Origin: Candidatus Heimdallarchaeota archaeon
GTDB taxonomy: Archaea > Asgardarchaeota > Heimdallarchaeia > JABLTI01
Direction of reading: 5' to 3'
Assembly (NCBI GenBank): GCA_019056785.1
Contig: DXJV01000068.1
Coordinates: 53,954 to 117,953, forward strand
DNA: 64,000 bases
The position numbers and the translations under genes were made by a program. Shown one piece after another: positions 9,171-17,905 of the stretch (its first letter is position 1; every line of letters starts with the position of its first letter). The notes beneath the pieces are model-generated. The model was not told the DNA's origin, did no database searches, and saw only the letters and a program-made list of their open reading frames with translations.

Positions 9171-9881
9171 ATGGTGGAAAAAATTACAGAAGAAAAAACA
9201 CTTGTCGTACATGATTTGACTAAAATCTTTGCCCATCCATCAAAAAAAGACACCAATTTTTCTCTTTTTGCAGGTGCTTCTTTTAGAATGACCAATAATG
9301 CCCCCAATTTCTTATTGGGGGTTTCAGGTTCAGGGAAAACTACATTACTTCGAATTCTCTCGTCGCTTGAGCCCATTAATGCGGGGGAGTTATTCTTGAA
9401 TGAGATTGCCATTCATCTTCTCAGGGGAAAGGAAAAAACTGCCTTTTTACGGAACCTTGGAACTATGGATCAATTTCCGGCAAATAATCTTGCGTTGTCT
9501 CTTTCTGTCAGGCAAAATTTAGATTATACACTGACCCTTTATACCTCTTTAACACGAGAAGAACGGCAAAAACGAATTAAAGAATTCATTTCTCTCGTAG
9601 GGTTAGAACGACATCTCGAACGGCGCACTTTAGTTCTTTCAGGGGGAGAGCTCCGCCGTTTGGCTTTACTTTGTAGTTTAATCTATGAGCCTGAGTTGCT
9701 CTTATGCGATGAGCCGACCTCGCAACTAGATCATAACAATAAGCAGCTGGTTATTCGGTGCATTGAAGAACTTCAGTCTATTTCTAACGCGTTAATAGTG
9801 ATTGCTACTCACGACCGGACAATTAGTAATAAAAATCCAACCTATGAGATAATTGATAGGAGGATACAAAAATGTCAGTAG
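9171..9881 (+). CDS. ABC transporter ATP-binding protein (exporter type), first of a pair
   Basis: 236-residue nucleotide-binding subunit of the LolD/MacB type. It has Walker A GVSGSGKTT, signature LSGGELRRL, Walker B LLLCDEP followed by TSQLD, and the H-loop ATHDR. The segment around Walker A is unusual in starting with NFLLGVSG instead of the common GPSG. It begins 1 bp after the permease stop and overlaps the next ATPase by 10 bp, so the three genes form one operon and probably a heterodimeric ATPase on one permease. Confidence 0.88.
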   Translation: MVEKITEEKTLVVHDLTKIFAHPSKKDTNFSLFAGASFRMTNNAPNFLLGVSGSGKTTLLRILSSLEPINAGELFLNEIAIHLLRGKEKTAFLRNLGTMDQFPANNLALSLSVRQNLDYTLTLYTSLTREERQKRIKEFISLVGLERHLERRTLVLSGGELRRLALLCSLIYEPELLLCDEPTSQLDHNNKQLVIRCIEELQSISNALIVIATHDRTISNKNPTYEIIDRRIQKCQ

Positions 9882-10543
9882 TTTCATTAAAGAATATTAC
9901 TTATAGTGTAGAAGACAAGCATTCAAAAGAATTGATATCTATCTTGGAAGACGTTAATTTACAAGTAGCGGTTGGAGAATTCCATTTGATAACAGGCCCT
10001 TCAGGTTCAGGAAAAACCACTCTGTTACAAATCATTGCCACTATTCTTCAACCGACAGCTGGGGAGTTAACATTATTCAAAAGAAATGTTACTCGAAACA
10101 ATTATTCTTCTGCAGACCTTTTCGTCATTAGACCGAAAATTGGTTTTTTATTTCAAAGTGTCTATCTACCAGAGAATTTAACAGTAAAAGAGTATTTGGA
10201 AGTTCAAACTTCGTTATCAAATATTGGTCTTATTTCTGCTAGAAGCAAGTTCAATGAACTTCTAAGTCAATTTGGAATTTCTTCAATATTAAACTGTAAG
10301 CCATCGACTTTAAGCGGCGGTGAAAAACAGCGAGTTGCTTTGGTGGGTTTGTTAGCCAGAGACATTGAGTTGCTTTTACTTGATGAACCAACGGGGTCAT
10401 TAGATTATGAAAATCGTAAGAACCTTTGGGAGTTAATTTTCAAATTAAAAAAGAAATTAACGATTATTGCTGTAACTCATGATGAATCTATTGTCTCTAA
10501 AGTGGATGTGCATCACAAATTAGATTATGGTCATTTGCTTTGA
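9872..10543 (+). CDS. ABC transporter ATP-binding protein (exporter type), second of a pair
   Basis: 223-residue LolD/MacB-like ATPase with Walker A GPSGSGKTT, Q-loop LFQSVYLPENL, signature LSGGEKQRVAL, Walker B LLLLDEP followed by TGSLD, and H-loop VTHDE. Start and preceding gene overlap by 10 bp. Both ATPases of the pair keep all catalytic motifs, so neither looks like a degenerate partner. The substrate of the exporter cannot be told from sequence. Confidence 0.9.
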   Translation: MSVVSLKNITYSVEDKHSKELISILEDVNLQVAVGEFHLITGPSGSGKTTLLQIIATILQPTAGELTLFKRNVTRNNYSSADLFVIRPKIGFLFQSVYLPENLTVKEYLEVQTSLSNIGLISARSKFNELLSQFGISSILNCKPSTLSGGEKQRVALVGLLARDIELLLLDEPTGSLDYENRKNLWELIFKLKKKLTIIAVTHDESIVSKVDVHHKLDYGHLL

Positions 10544-10656
10544 ATTAGCCACTCTTGTTTTCAGCTTAAAAAAGACAAGAAAATTGTGTTTGTCAATAAT
10601 TTTTTATAGGAACTTTTTTCTGTCCTTTTACCATCTTTACTCTTAGATGTGAGATT

Positions 10657-11667
10657 ATGACACACACAAAAGGGGCAATTGCTACTACAAGTTCTCATTC
10701 CGCCTTTTACAACATTATTCCTGGTGCTCTTGAGGAAGGTCTCGAGGCATATGCTATCTGTTTCGACCGCGACTGGGCATTATGGTCGCAATATCCCAAG
10801 CTTCTTGAAAAGATTCATGTTATTCGAGTGAAACATTACAATGACGCTGAGAAGATTGTAGGAGCATTCAATTCGATCGAGGAGGATGTAATTATTGTTC
10901 CCCACGGTTCCTTTGTGAGATATCTCCCGGTAAAGCACTTAAAACAACTAACCCACCCCATTTTTGGCGGGATAAAAATTCTAGGTTACGAAGGCGATAG
11001 AGATAAAAATGCCGCACTTTTACAAGAGTCAAACATTCTTACGCCCCGCATTTTCAAAAAGCCGGCTGAGATAGACCGGCCTGTCATGGCAAAACTTCAT
11101 GGCGCTGAAGGCGGGAAAGGATACTTCATTGCTGCTAATAAAACAGAATTTCTTGCAAAGAGCAAAGATAAACAGATTGATTTTATTCAAGAATATGTCA
11201 ACGGTGTTTCTATTTATGCTCATTATTTCAGCTCACCACTTTACAACCGATGTGAACTTCTCGGGTTTGACCGGCGATTAGAATCGAATGCAAATTCGCA
11301 ATTTCTTCCGCCCTTTATTCCCCCAACTTTTACTGTGGTTGGTAATGTTCCAATTGTTGTTCGCGAGTCGCTTGTTCCTGAATTCCTGCGAATGGGGCAG
11401 AACTTCGCTGCGAAAACAGGCTTGGTTGGACCGTTTTGCCTCGAGACAATTGTTACGCCGGACTTGAAAATTTACGTTTTCGAATTTTCCGGGAGAATTG
11501 TTGCCGGCACCACCGTTTGGGTTCCTTTTGGGAATACATATGCAAACACTCTTTGGGGCGAACCTATGTATATGGGTAAGCGCATTGCCCGCGAAATTAA
11601 GGAAGCTTTCAAGCGTGATAAAATCGCCAATATTATTGTTGATTCACCTAATTTGGAGGAATTATAA
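10657..11667 (+). CDS. purP: FAICAR synthetase PurP (archaeal ATP-grasp)
   Basis: Makes FAICAR from AICAR, formate and ATP, the archaeal alternative to the PurH transformylase step of purine synthesis. It is 336 residues long, the usual PurP length. Family blocks include the N-terminal TSSHSAFYN, GYEGDRDKNAALLQ, the ATP-grasp segment AKLHGAEGGKGYF and the C-terminal CLETIVTPD followed by FEFSGRIVAGT. It starts at ATG 10657. A purP paralogue begins 3 bp after the stop, so the two are co-transcribed. Confidence 0.92.
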   Translation: MTHTKGAIATTSSHSAFYNIIPGALEEGLEAYAICFDRDWALWSQYPKLLEKIHVIRVKHYNDAEKIVGAFNSIEEDVIIVPHGSFVRYLPVKHLKQLTHPIFGGIKILGYEGDRDKNAALLQESNILTPRIFKKPAEIDRPVMAKLHGAEGGKGYFIAANKTEFLAKSKDKQIDFIQEYVNGVSIYAHYFSSPLYNRCELLGFDRRLESNANSQFLPPFIPPTFTVVGNVPIVVRESLVPEFLRMGQNFAAKTGLVGPFCLETIVTPDLKIYVFEFSGRIVAGTTVWVPFGNTYANTLWGEPMYMGKRIAREIKEAFKRDKIANIIVDSPNLEEL

Positions 11668-11670
11668 GAG

Positions 11671-12933
11671 ATGATTAAAAGAGTAGAAATGCAAGAAGTA
11701 GTTGAAAGTTACCAATCAAAACCAACTATCGTTATTTTTGGCAGCCATTCTGCTATCGAAACGGGCTTAGCATCTAAAAAGATGGGGCTAAAAAATCTGG
11801 TTGTTGTCAAACGTGGGCGAGAGCGCCAGTATCTTGCTGAACAAAGTCATCTTTTTGATGAGGCAGTAGTTCTTGATGATTGGAAAGACATGCTCGAAGC
11901 ATCTGTCATTAATAAACTCAAGAAGAAAAATGGTCTTGTAATTCCCAATCGCTCAATGGTAGTCTACTTGGGCGCTGAGAATGTCGAGAACTCCTTGGAC
12001 TTGCCGCTCTATGGCAGTCGTGCTATGTTGAAAACTGAGGATCGGACGACAAATGAAAAAGCATACATCGATCAATACGGCCTTCTTAAACGGGCAGGTA
12101 TTCGTACCCCTCGAGAAATTGATAAAAATAATTTAGGAATTGTTGGCATAGACAAAGAGGTTCCCGTGGCCCTCGTCAAGGTCCAACAAGCAGGAAATCC
12201 TCTGGAACGAGCGTTCTTTTACATCACTTCTGAGGAAGACTATTACCGGCAAGCCAAAGCATTGAAAGAAAAGGGTTTGATTAATGATCAAACACTCGAA
12301 GAAGCAAGAATTGAAGAATTCATTATTGGCCCCTACTTTAATTGTAATGGTTGGGCCTCAGGATTAATGAAGAGCAAAGCCACACCGTATGAAAGCCAAA
12401 ATGGCATTTCTTGGTTGAATCTGGAAAACGATCCGTTTGAAAATCCGGCGACTGACTGGGATTTTGTTGGTTTTGGTCAAAGGTTACAAACGAACAGTAG
12501 CGGCTTTCTCCACTTGCCGGCAAAAATACAACTCCAAATTGGAGAGAAAATTAAGATAAAGAACGAAGAAATTGGTCATACAATGAGTACGATGCGGGAA
12601 TCCAAAATGAATGAAGTTGTCGGCTCTATCCCGCAGTTTTTAAAGACAGCCGAAGAAGTTTACCCGCCGGGAATGATTGGGTTATTCGGGCTACAAGGTG
12701 CTGTCCCCATAAATCCCAAGACAAACCGACCCGAATGGGTTGTCTTTGATGTAAGCATGCGTGTTCCTGGCGACCCTGCTATTGCCGCAAGCCCGCAAAT
12801 GAATAGCTTAACAATAAAATATCAAAAATATTTACCAAAAGGTGTTACCTACATTACTTCTCCCCTCGACCTTCCTATGATAGAAATTTTACAGGCTTTC
12901 AAGACCAATCAACAAACAAAGATTGTCACCTGA
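11671..12933 (+). CDS. PurP paralogue (PurP-like ATP-grasp protein)
   Basis: 420-residue member of the PurP family, about 85 residues longer than its upstream neighbour. The N-terminal FGSHSAIETG corresponds to the SSHSAF block of PurP. The strand after it (VVKRGRERQY) and the segment LYGSRAMLKTEDRT match the substrate-binding and linker regions. The ATP-grasp part is more divergent: the glycine-rich loop of true PurP is replaced by VKVQQAGNPLERAFFY. Archaea often carry a second PurP whose activity has not been settled; this copy may act on a related step or as a partner subunit. A palindromic hairpin follows the gene. Confidence 0.8.
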   Translation: MIKRVEMQEVVESYQSKPTIVIFGSHSAIETGLASKKMGLKNLVVVKRGRERQYLAEQSHLFDEAVVLDDWKDMLEASVINKLKKKNGLVIPNRSMVVYLGAENVENSLDLPLYGSRAMLKTEDRTTNEKAYIDQYGLLKRAGIRTPREIDKNNLGIVGIDKEVPVALVKVQQAGNPLERAFFYITSEEDYYRQAKALKEKGLINDQTLEEARIEEFIIGPYFNCNGWASGLMKSKATPYESQNGISWLNLENDPFENPATDWDFVGFGQRLQTNSSGFLHLPAKIQLQIGEKIKIKNEEIGHTMSTMRESKMNEVVGSIPQFLKTAEEVYPPGMIGLFGLQGAVPINPKTNRPEWVVFDVSMRVPGDPAIAASPQMNSLTIKYQKYLPKGVTYITSPLDLPMIEILQAFKTNQQTKIVT

Positions 12934-12974
12934 AATGCTTTGAATTAAAAGAAAAAACGAAGAGATGATAAAGT

Positions 12975-12992
12975 ATCTCTTTTAAAAGAGAT
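12975..12992 (+). terminator. Perfect 18-bp palindrome between convergent genes
   Basis: The sequence ATCTCTTTTAAAAGAGAT is a perfect inverted repeat lying between the stop of the purP paralogue (12933) and the stop of the minus-strand membrane protein (13000). Another inverted pair, AGAGAT at 12961 with ATCTCT at 12975, overlaps it. Its position suits a bidirectional termination or RNA 3'-end hairpin. Confidence 0.5.
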
Positions 12993-12999
12993 TCTAACT

Positions 13000-14889
13000 T
13001 TAGTCATCCTCTTTTTCTACATCAATGGGTATGTCCGGGATCTTGAATTCTTCTTCGAGGTCTTCTTTCTTCTCCTCTTCTTTTTCCTCCTCTTTGACTT
13101 CTTCGAGTGTAGGCACTTCTGGAATCTTTAGCGTTTCTTCTTTAACTTCGGGTTCAGGCTCAACAGGCGGTTCTCCTTCAGGTTGGCTTAATGCACTTTC
13201 CTCGATTTTTTCCAGTTTCTCGATGATTTCTTCTTTTTCTTCTTCTATCTCCTCTTGTTGCTCCAGATAGAACTCTGTTAACTCATCTTCGATTGTCTGA
13301 ATGCCCTGGACCACTTGTTGTTTCAGAGCATCTTGCACTTCGATGATGTCTTCTTGAAGTTCTCTTAGCTCTTCTCTTTTGGTCTGCAACGAAATCAGCG
13401 ATAAAAGTTCTTCTTGAGTATCTCTAAGAGTGTGCCAATCCTTGTAACGATCAAAGGGATATTGCAATTTTACTCGCGCAACAAGACGTGAGCTATCGCC
13501 TTCTATCCAGGTGCTTTTTGACCAAAGGTTCGTTATTTGCTGTTCACCTTTGTGTTCTCTATTTCGAAGGTTCCAAAGAATCCGTAAGCGGTCAAAGGTT
13601 AAATGATGCATTTTTAACAATTCTTCTGCGCTTTTTTCTTCGAGTTCTTCCCAGAGGGCCATTTTTTCTTCCCAAGTTCTATTCCGCGACCAGACCATGA
13701 GTACAATAAACATTGGGATTACAATAAATGCTCCGATTTGTGATAACAATTGATAGCCTGGACTTAAAGCTGTGAGATCCAGAATGGCAATATTAAATCG
13801 CGCAAGGATATAGAGTGTATAAGCCGCAATTACTATTATCCAGAGGGAAACATTAATGTAGATATTTGAAAAGAAACGAATGATAGGGCTTGGTTTAATA
13901 TAGACCCGGAAGGCATGCCAAGAACGGTCGATAAGGAACCAGGGATGCTCTTTTCTCTCATCATCTGGCATAAAAGCAAGCTTTTCTTTGGGGACAAACA
14001 TCGTTTTATAATGGAAGTAATCGAATTGTGCGCCGTCCAATACCCACTCACCAGCATCATTCTTAACAAGGAAGATGAGTAATGGAGCATAGTCCATGGG
14101 GTGGGAGAAGCGTTCAACAAAGGATTTTTCACCCCTGAGATAGAAATCTGCACCGATAAAGAGGATGATTATTCCAAGAAGCAAGGAAAGCCAAGCACTA
14201 ATAGGTATCAATGCAAAGAAATCTGTTTTCCCGGCTATTTCTAAAATGGCGTATTCCAATCCCGTCGTCCAGAAGAGTATACCCGGGACAACAAAACCCA
14301 CCATACTATCAGGCACCGTTTTCCAATTTTTAATGCCAACAATGTTACGTTTTATCATCCCTTCAAATACCGTCCAAATCCCTAGGCAAATGAAGAGGGT
14401 GCCAGCAACTAATAACATCAAATATTTAGTCAAAGAATCTGCTGGGCCAACGGGATAGAGTTCTGAAAACTGCCACAAAAAGAGTGTTGCGATGAAGAAA
14501 GGAACGCTTAAGAAAATAAACTGAAAGGGGAATAATTGCCGCGTCCAAAGAATAAAATATTGCAATGAAAGGGTTTTCGCTTGGGCCGGGCTGGAGGCAT
14601 CTCCAATTACTCTGAAGAACGTTCCGCCGCCGATTTTCCAGCGCTTTAATTCAGTTTGTAATTCACGAGTTCGCATGGTTACTTTTGGGCGAAATCGGTG
14701 TTCAATCTCGAGAGTTTGATCTGTAAGGTCATAATTGTCTTCTTTTAGATTAAGATAAACTTCTGCTCCTTCTTCGGGGCGAAGTCTGAAGAGGGCTTTT
14801 TTAAGCGTTTCTGTTGGCCAATCATCAAGGCTGTCATAAAACACCTCTTTCAGATCCTTGATAGTTGGTTCTTGCTCTGTTTCTACCAT
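13000..14889 (-). CDS. Multi-pass membrane protein with acidic coiled-coil tail, unknown
   Basis: 629-residue protein with no family that I recognise. Residues 1-110 are soluble. About six hydrophobic segments follow, in pairs near residues 118-140, 150-170, 190-215, 225-245, 345-365 and 380-400, with a soluble domain between about 250 and 340. From about residue 400 the chain is cytoplasmic-like, helical and charged. It ends in about 150 residues dominated by Glu and Lys with Pro (coiled coil, then PEPEV/PEVPTLEEV repeats). It starts only 3 bp after the purE stop on the same strand, so it is co-expressed with purE and pfkB. The long acidic tail suggests a protein-interaction role, but no function can be assigned. 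Confidence 0.75.
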   Translation of the reverse strand: MVETEQEPTIKDLKEVFYDSLDDWPTETLKKALFRLRPEEGAEVYLNLKEDNYDLTDQTLEIEHRFRPKVTMRTRELQTELKRWKIGGGTFFRVIGDASSPAQAKTLSLQYFILWTRQLFPFQFIFLSVPFFIATLFLWQFSELYPVGPADSLTKYLMLLVAGTLFICLGIWTVFEGMIKRNIVGIKNWKTVPDSMVGFVVPGILFWTTGLEYAILEIAGKTDFFALIPISAWLSLLLGIIILFIGADFYLRGEKSFVERFSHPMDYAPLLIFLVKNDAGEWVLDGAQFDYFHYKTMFVPKEKLAFMPDDERKEHPWFLIDRSWHAFRVYIKPSPIIRFFSNIYINVSLWIIVIAAYTLYILARFNIAILDLTALSPGYQLLSQIGAFIVIPMFIVLMVWSRNRTWEEKMALWEELEEKSAEELLKMHHLTFDRLRILWNLRNREHKGEQQITNLWSKSTWIEGDSSRLVARVKLQYPFDRYKDWHTLRDTQEELLSLISLQTKREELRELQEDIIEVQDALKQQVVQGIQTIEDELTEFYLEQQEEIEEEKEEIIEKLEKIEESALSQPEGEPPVEPEPEVKEETLKIPEVPTLEEVKEEEKEEEKKEDLEEEFKIPDIPIDVEKEDD

Positions 14890-14892
14890 GGT

Positions 14893-15330
14893 TTATTTCA
14901 TCTCCAATTTAACTCTTAATCTTTTTCCGAGGTCGTCATTGTTGAGGGCAAGAATTCTAATTGCCAGGTGGGCAGCGTTTTTCCCATTATCTATACCCAC
15001 TGTGGCAACCGGAATGCCCGAAGGCATCTGGACAATGGACAACAATGCATCCAGTCCGCCCAATTTGGCTGAAACGGGTACACCAATGACTACTCGTTTC
15101 GTTTTACTCGCACAAACACCTGGCAAGGCAGCGGCCAAGCCTGCAATTGCGATTATCACTTTTGCAGGCGTTTTCGACAAATAGTCATCAAGTTCCTTGG
15201 CATTTCGATGAGCTGAAAGAACAACCGCCGTATGAGGGACTTCAAATTCTTTCAAAATGGCGACGACTTTTTCAACAATCTCATTATCTGATTTCGAGCC
15301 AGAAATAATCGCTACAACTGGTTCCGTCAT
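14893..15330 (-). CDS. purE: PurE: N5-CAIR mutase / AIR carboxylase
   Basis: Acts at the AIR-to-CAIR carboxylation step of purine synthesis. It is 145 residues long, slightly shorter than bacterial PurE. The start has the phosphate-binding motif SGSKSD, then the catalytic-type SAHRN, then [13 protein letters not shown] and the closing [14 protein letters not shown], resembling class I PurE (IAGAGGAAHLPGM, VQMPxGxPVxTxxI). No purK is seen in this window, so whether it uses N5-CAIR or bicarbonate/CO2 cannot be decided here. It sits between pfkB (67 bp upstream) and the acidic-tailed membrane protein (3 bp downstream). Confidence 0.93.
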   Translation of the reverse strand: MTEPVVAIISGSKSDNEIVEKVVAILKEFEVPHTAVVLSAHRNAKELDDYLSKTPAKVIIAIAGLAAALPGVCASKTKRVVIGVPVSAKLGGLDALLSIVQMPSGIPVATVGIDNGKNAAHLAIRILALNNDDLGKRLRVKLEMK

Positions 15331-15397
15331 AATTTTGTTTTCCTCGCCTTTTTTTTGTATCTTTTATTTGTTTTTTACTATCTTTTAACCTTTCTAG

Positions 15398-16327
15398 TTA
15401 ATTCTTTCGTAAAAATTTCAATAACTCTCTTCTCGTTTGAGGGCCGCTTCTTGCGCCAATTTCTTGAATACAGATAGCTGAACAAGCAGCGGCAATTCGC
15501 CCCACCTCTTTAAGCGCTCTTTGACGGATGAGGCCATAAAGCATACCTGCTGTAAATGCATCACCCGCTCCGGTAGTGTCTCGCACCTGAACATTGAAGC
15601 TTGGGATCGTAAGGCGCTCTTTATAGGAAAAGAGCATTGCCCCCTCCTTCCCTTTCGTTACCGCAATAATTCTTCCTTTCTTCTCTCTGGCAAAATTACT
15701 GGCAACTTCTGAAATCTCTTCTTCAGTGCACCGGAATATCTGACCAAATTCTCTCTGACTTGCAACGAGAAGGTTTGCATGTTGTGCCAGCCGGAAAGCA
15801 CGGCTTGGGTTTTGGGCGATGAGTGCTCCTGGGCTAAGGGCAAAATTAATCTCAACCTCACTCTCGAGAAGGGCTTCGATGGCACTAACATTACGTAAAT
15901 CTGAAAGGGAGACCCATTTAGCCTTCGAAAAGAACTCCACAGGCAATTCTTCAGGTGTTATTGTGTCTGCAGCGCCACTATAAGCAAGAATAATTCGTTC
16001 ACCACTATTATCAACACAAATGTAACAAGAGCCGGTATGTGTTTGCTCTGAAATAATTAATGTGTCATCAATATGCACTCCTTCTTTCTGCAAGTCATCA
16101 CGTAACATCGTTCCGAAATAATCATTCCCAATTTTCCCAGAAAAGGCTGTTTTTAACCCTAAGCGACTACAAAGAACTGCCACATTTGCTGCCGCACCAC
16201 CTGGAAGCATCTGAAATTCTCGGACAAAAGCCTCACTATCTTTTTCGGGGAATTCATCAACTTGAGCAATCATGTCAATTAATACTGCACCTATAGAAAT
16301 GACATCATAGACTTCTGTCAAAGACAT
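15398..16327 (-). CDS. PfkB/ribokinase-family sugar or nucleoside kinase
   Basis: 309-residue ATP-dependent kinase of the ribokinase fold. The N-terminal substrate motif region reads GGAAANVAVLCSRLG, and the C-terminal catalytic signature DTTGAGDAFTAG contains the catalytic aspartate and anion-hole glycines. Substrates in this family range from ribose and fructose phosphates to adenosine and other nucleosides; its place in a run of purine genes favours a nucleoside or ribose substrate, but this is inference. It follows the MFS transporter by 28 bp on the same strand. Confidence 0.87.
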   Translation of the reverse strand: MSLTEVYDVISIGAVLIDMIAQVDEFPEKDSEAFVREFQMLPGGAAANVAVLCSRLGLKTAFSGKIGNDYFGTMLRDDLQKEGVHIDDTLIISEQTHTGSCYICVDNSGERIILAYSGAADTITPEELPVEFFSKAKWVSLSDLRNVSAIEALLESEVEINFALSPGALIAQNPSRAFRLAQHANLLVASQREFGQIFRCTEEEISEVASNFAREKKGRIIAVTKGKEGAMLFSYKERLTIPSFNVQVRDTTGAGDAFTAGMLYGLIRQRALKEVGRIAAACSAICIQEIGARSGPQTRRELLKFLRKN

Positions 16328-16355
16328 TCACATCCTATTTACTTAAAAGACAAAA

Positions 16356-17813
16356 TCACTCTTTTAAAGTTCTTCTGTTCCTAAACTTTTCTCTTTTTCG
16401 TGAGGGGTTGATATCACTTGGTCTATTTGGCAGGGCGAAAAATATTGGCAAGAGGATAGTCATTCCGCCTATCAGAATAAACATCGGCGTAAGAAAGCCA
16501 TAGGGTTGAGGGATCGCATCATACAAGAACCCGGCGATAAACCCTCCGGGAAGCCAACCTATTGAGCGGAAAATGGCAATTGAGTTATAGACCTTACTTT
16601 TCCGTTCACGATTGACGTTCGTGAAGAGAGCAATTGTTGAGGGAATCCACAAGGAGATTGAGATTCCCAGTAACACACGAGCGAGTATCATTATCCAATA
16701 AAACCAGGGGAAAAAGGTGAAACAAATAGACAAAATCACCCAACCCAATCCGCAGAGCTCCGAAATAAACAAAAAAAGCTTTGCGCCATGCTTGTCGATG
16801 AACCGGCCAAAATACATAAACAATAAGACGGTTAAACTGGTGATCATTGTTAGAAGGCTGATGTCTTTATCAGTAAATGCGTAGGGGCCAAATAGGTCTT
16901 CATCTTGCAGCCCCGCCCAGTGTACGCCCATGGCTATAGACCATAAAAAGGCGTCCAAAAGAAAGGCAAAGGAAACCTTCAAAACCCACTTGTTTTTAAA
17001 AGTCTCAACAAAGCCTTTGAAAAAGTTGCTCTTTGTTTGGGGGAGTATTTTTTCGATGTGTTTTTCCGGTGCGGGTTCTTCCTCTTTAGGTTCTGCCGCC
17101 ATTTGTTCCTTTTTCTCTTTTGTTTTTATTTCCTCTTTTAATAGCTTTTTTGACGGATCAGTTACCGTTGCGACCATTACTATTGCAATAATTGAATAGA
17201 CTATTGCCCCATAGAGATAATAATAGGCACGCTCTTGATTGGTGTAACTAACGCGCATAACATAGGTAAGAATGAAAATAAGTACTGCAATCAGCACCTC
17301 ACCAAAGAGTCCAAAAAAGGAGATAAGGGAAGCAATCGCTCCTTTCTTTTTTTCTCCTGCTGTCTCTGTTAAAATAATATTCGCAGGTGATTCATTAATC
17401 GACAATGCTAAGCTTAAAATTAACGAAGCAAAGATCACCCAACCGATGTGTTTTGGTGTAAAAATAAAGACTGTGAAAGCAACCGCCATGAGGATTTGAC
17501 CAAAAACCCATGTGCCTTTATAGCCTATGAAACCATTTAAAAAATCTGACAGGATTAAACCCAAAACAGCTAAAATCGAAGCGACAGTTGCAACAATACC
17601 AAACAACTTTTCAGAATCTTTAATCTCGAGAAAATACAAGCTGTAAAAAATAAAGTGAATAATATTGGCTGAACTTACAAAAAAAGCGGAGATTGTTAGG
17701 AATTGAATATTGCGTTTTCTTTCCTTTTTTGTTAGCAACTGTATCCCGGCTGTAGGGTCCTCTTGCGTTTTCATTGCGAGTTCTTCATCTTTTAAATACT
17801 CAGCCATTTGCAA
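16356..17813 (-). CDS. MFS transporter
   Basis: 485-residue major facilitator with about twelve membrane helices split by a long charged central loop (around residues 225-265, rich in Lys and Glu). Loop 2-3 reads DFLNGFIGYKG and the second-half equivalent reads GRFIDKHGAK, a recognisable MFS cytoplasmic loop. The ATG at 17807 (MAEYL) is two codons inside the TTG at 17813 and is the better start. It lies between the HAD gene and pfkB, so an uptake or efflux role for a nucleoside, base or sugar would fit but is not shown by the sequence. Confidence 0.85.
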   Translation of the reverse strand: MQMAEYLKDEELAMKTQEDPTAGIQLLTKKERKRNIQFLTISAFFVSSANIIHFIFYSLYFLEIKDSEKLFGIVATVASILAVLGLILSDFLNGFIGYKGTWVFGQILMAVAFTVFIFTPKHIGWVIFASLILSLALSINESPANIILTETAGEKKKGAIASLISFFGLFGEVLIAVLIFILTYVMRVSYTNQERAYYYLYGAIVYSIIAIVMVATVTDPSKKLLKEEIKTKEKKEQMAAEPKEEEPAPEKHIEKILPQTKSNFFKGFVETFKNKWVLKVSFAFLLDAFLWSIAMGVHWAGLQDEDLFGPYAFTDKDISLLTMITSLTVLLFMYFGRFIDKHGAKLFLFISELCGLGWVILSICFTFFPWFYWIMILARVLLGISISLWIPSTIALFTNVNRERKSKVYNSIAIFRSIGWLPGGFIAGFLYDAIPQPYGFLTPMFILIGGMTILLPIFFALPNRPSDINPSRKREKFRNRRTLKE

Positions 17814-17905
17814 GTTCTCCTCAACTGCCCGGGAAAGAAGCTAAGAAAAGCTTCTAAGGAAAAATTTGTTCAAGGTTTAAATTTTTTCTCTTTTGTTTTC
17901 ATAAC

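Noticed and set aside
13025..13270. Open frame on the plus strand rich in Ser inside the 629-aa membrane protein gene
   Set aside because: It is the shadow of the Glu/Lys-rich coiled-coil region on the minus strand; no ribosome site or protein-like complexity.
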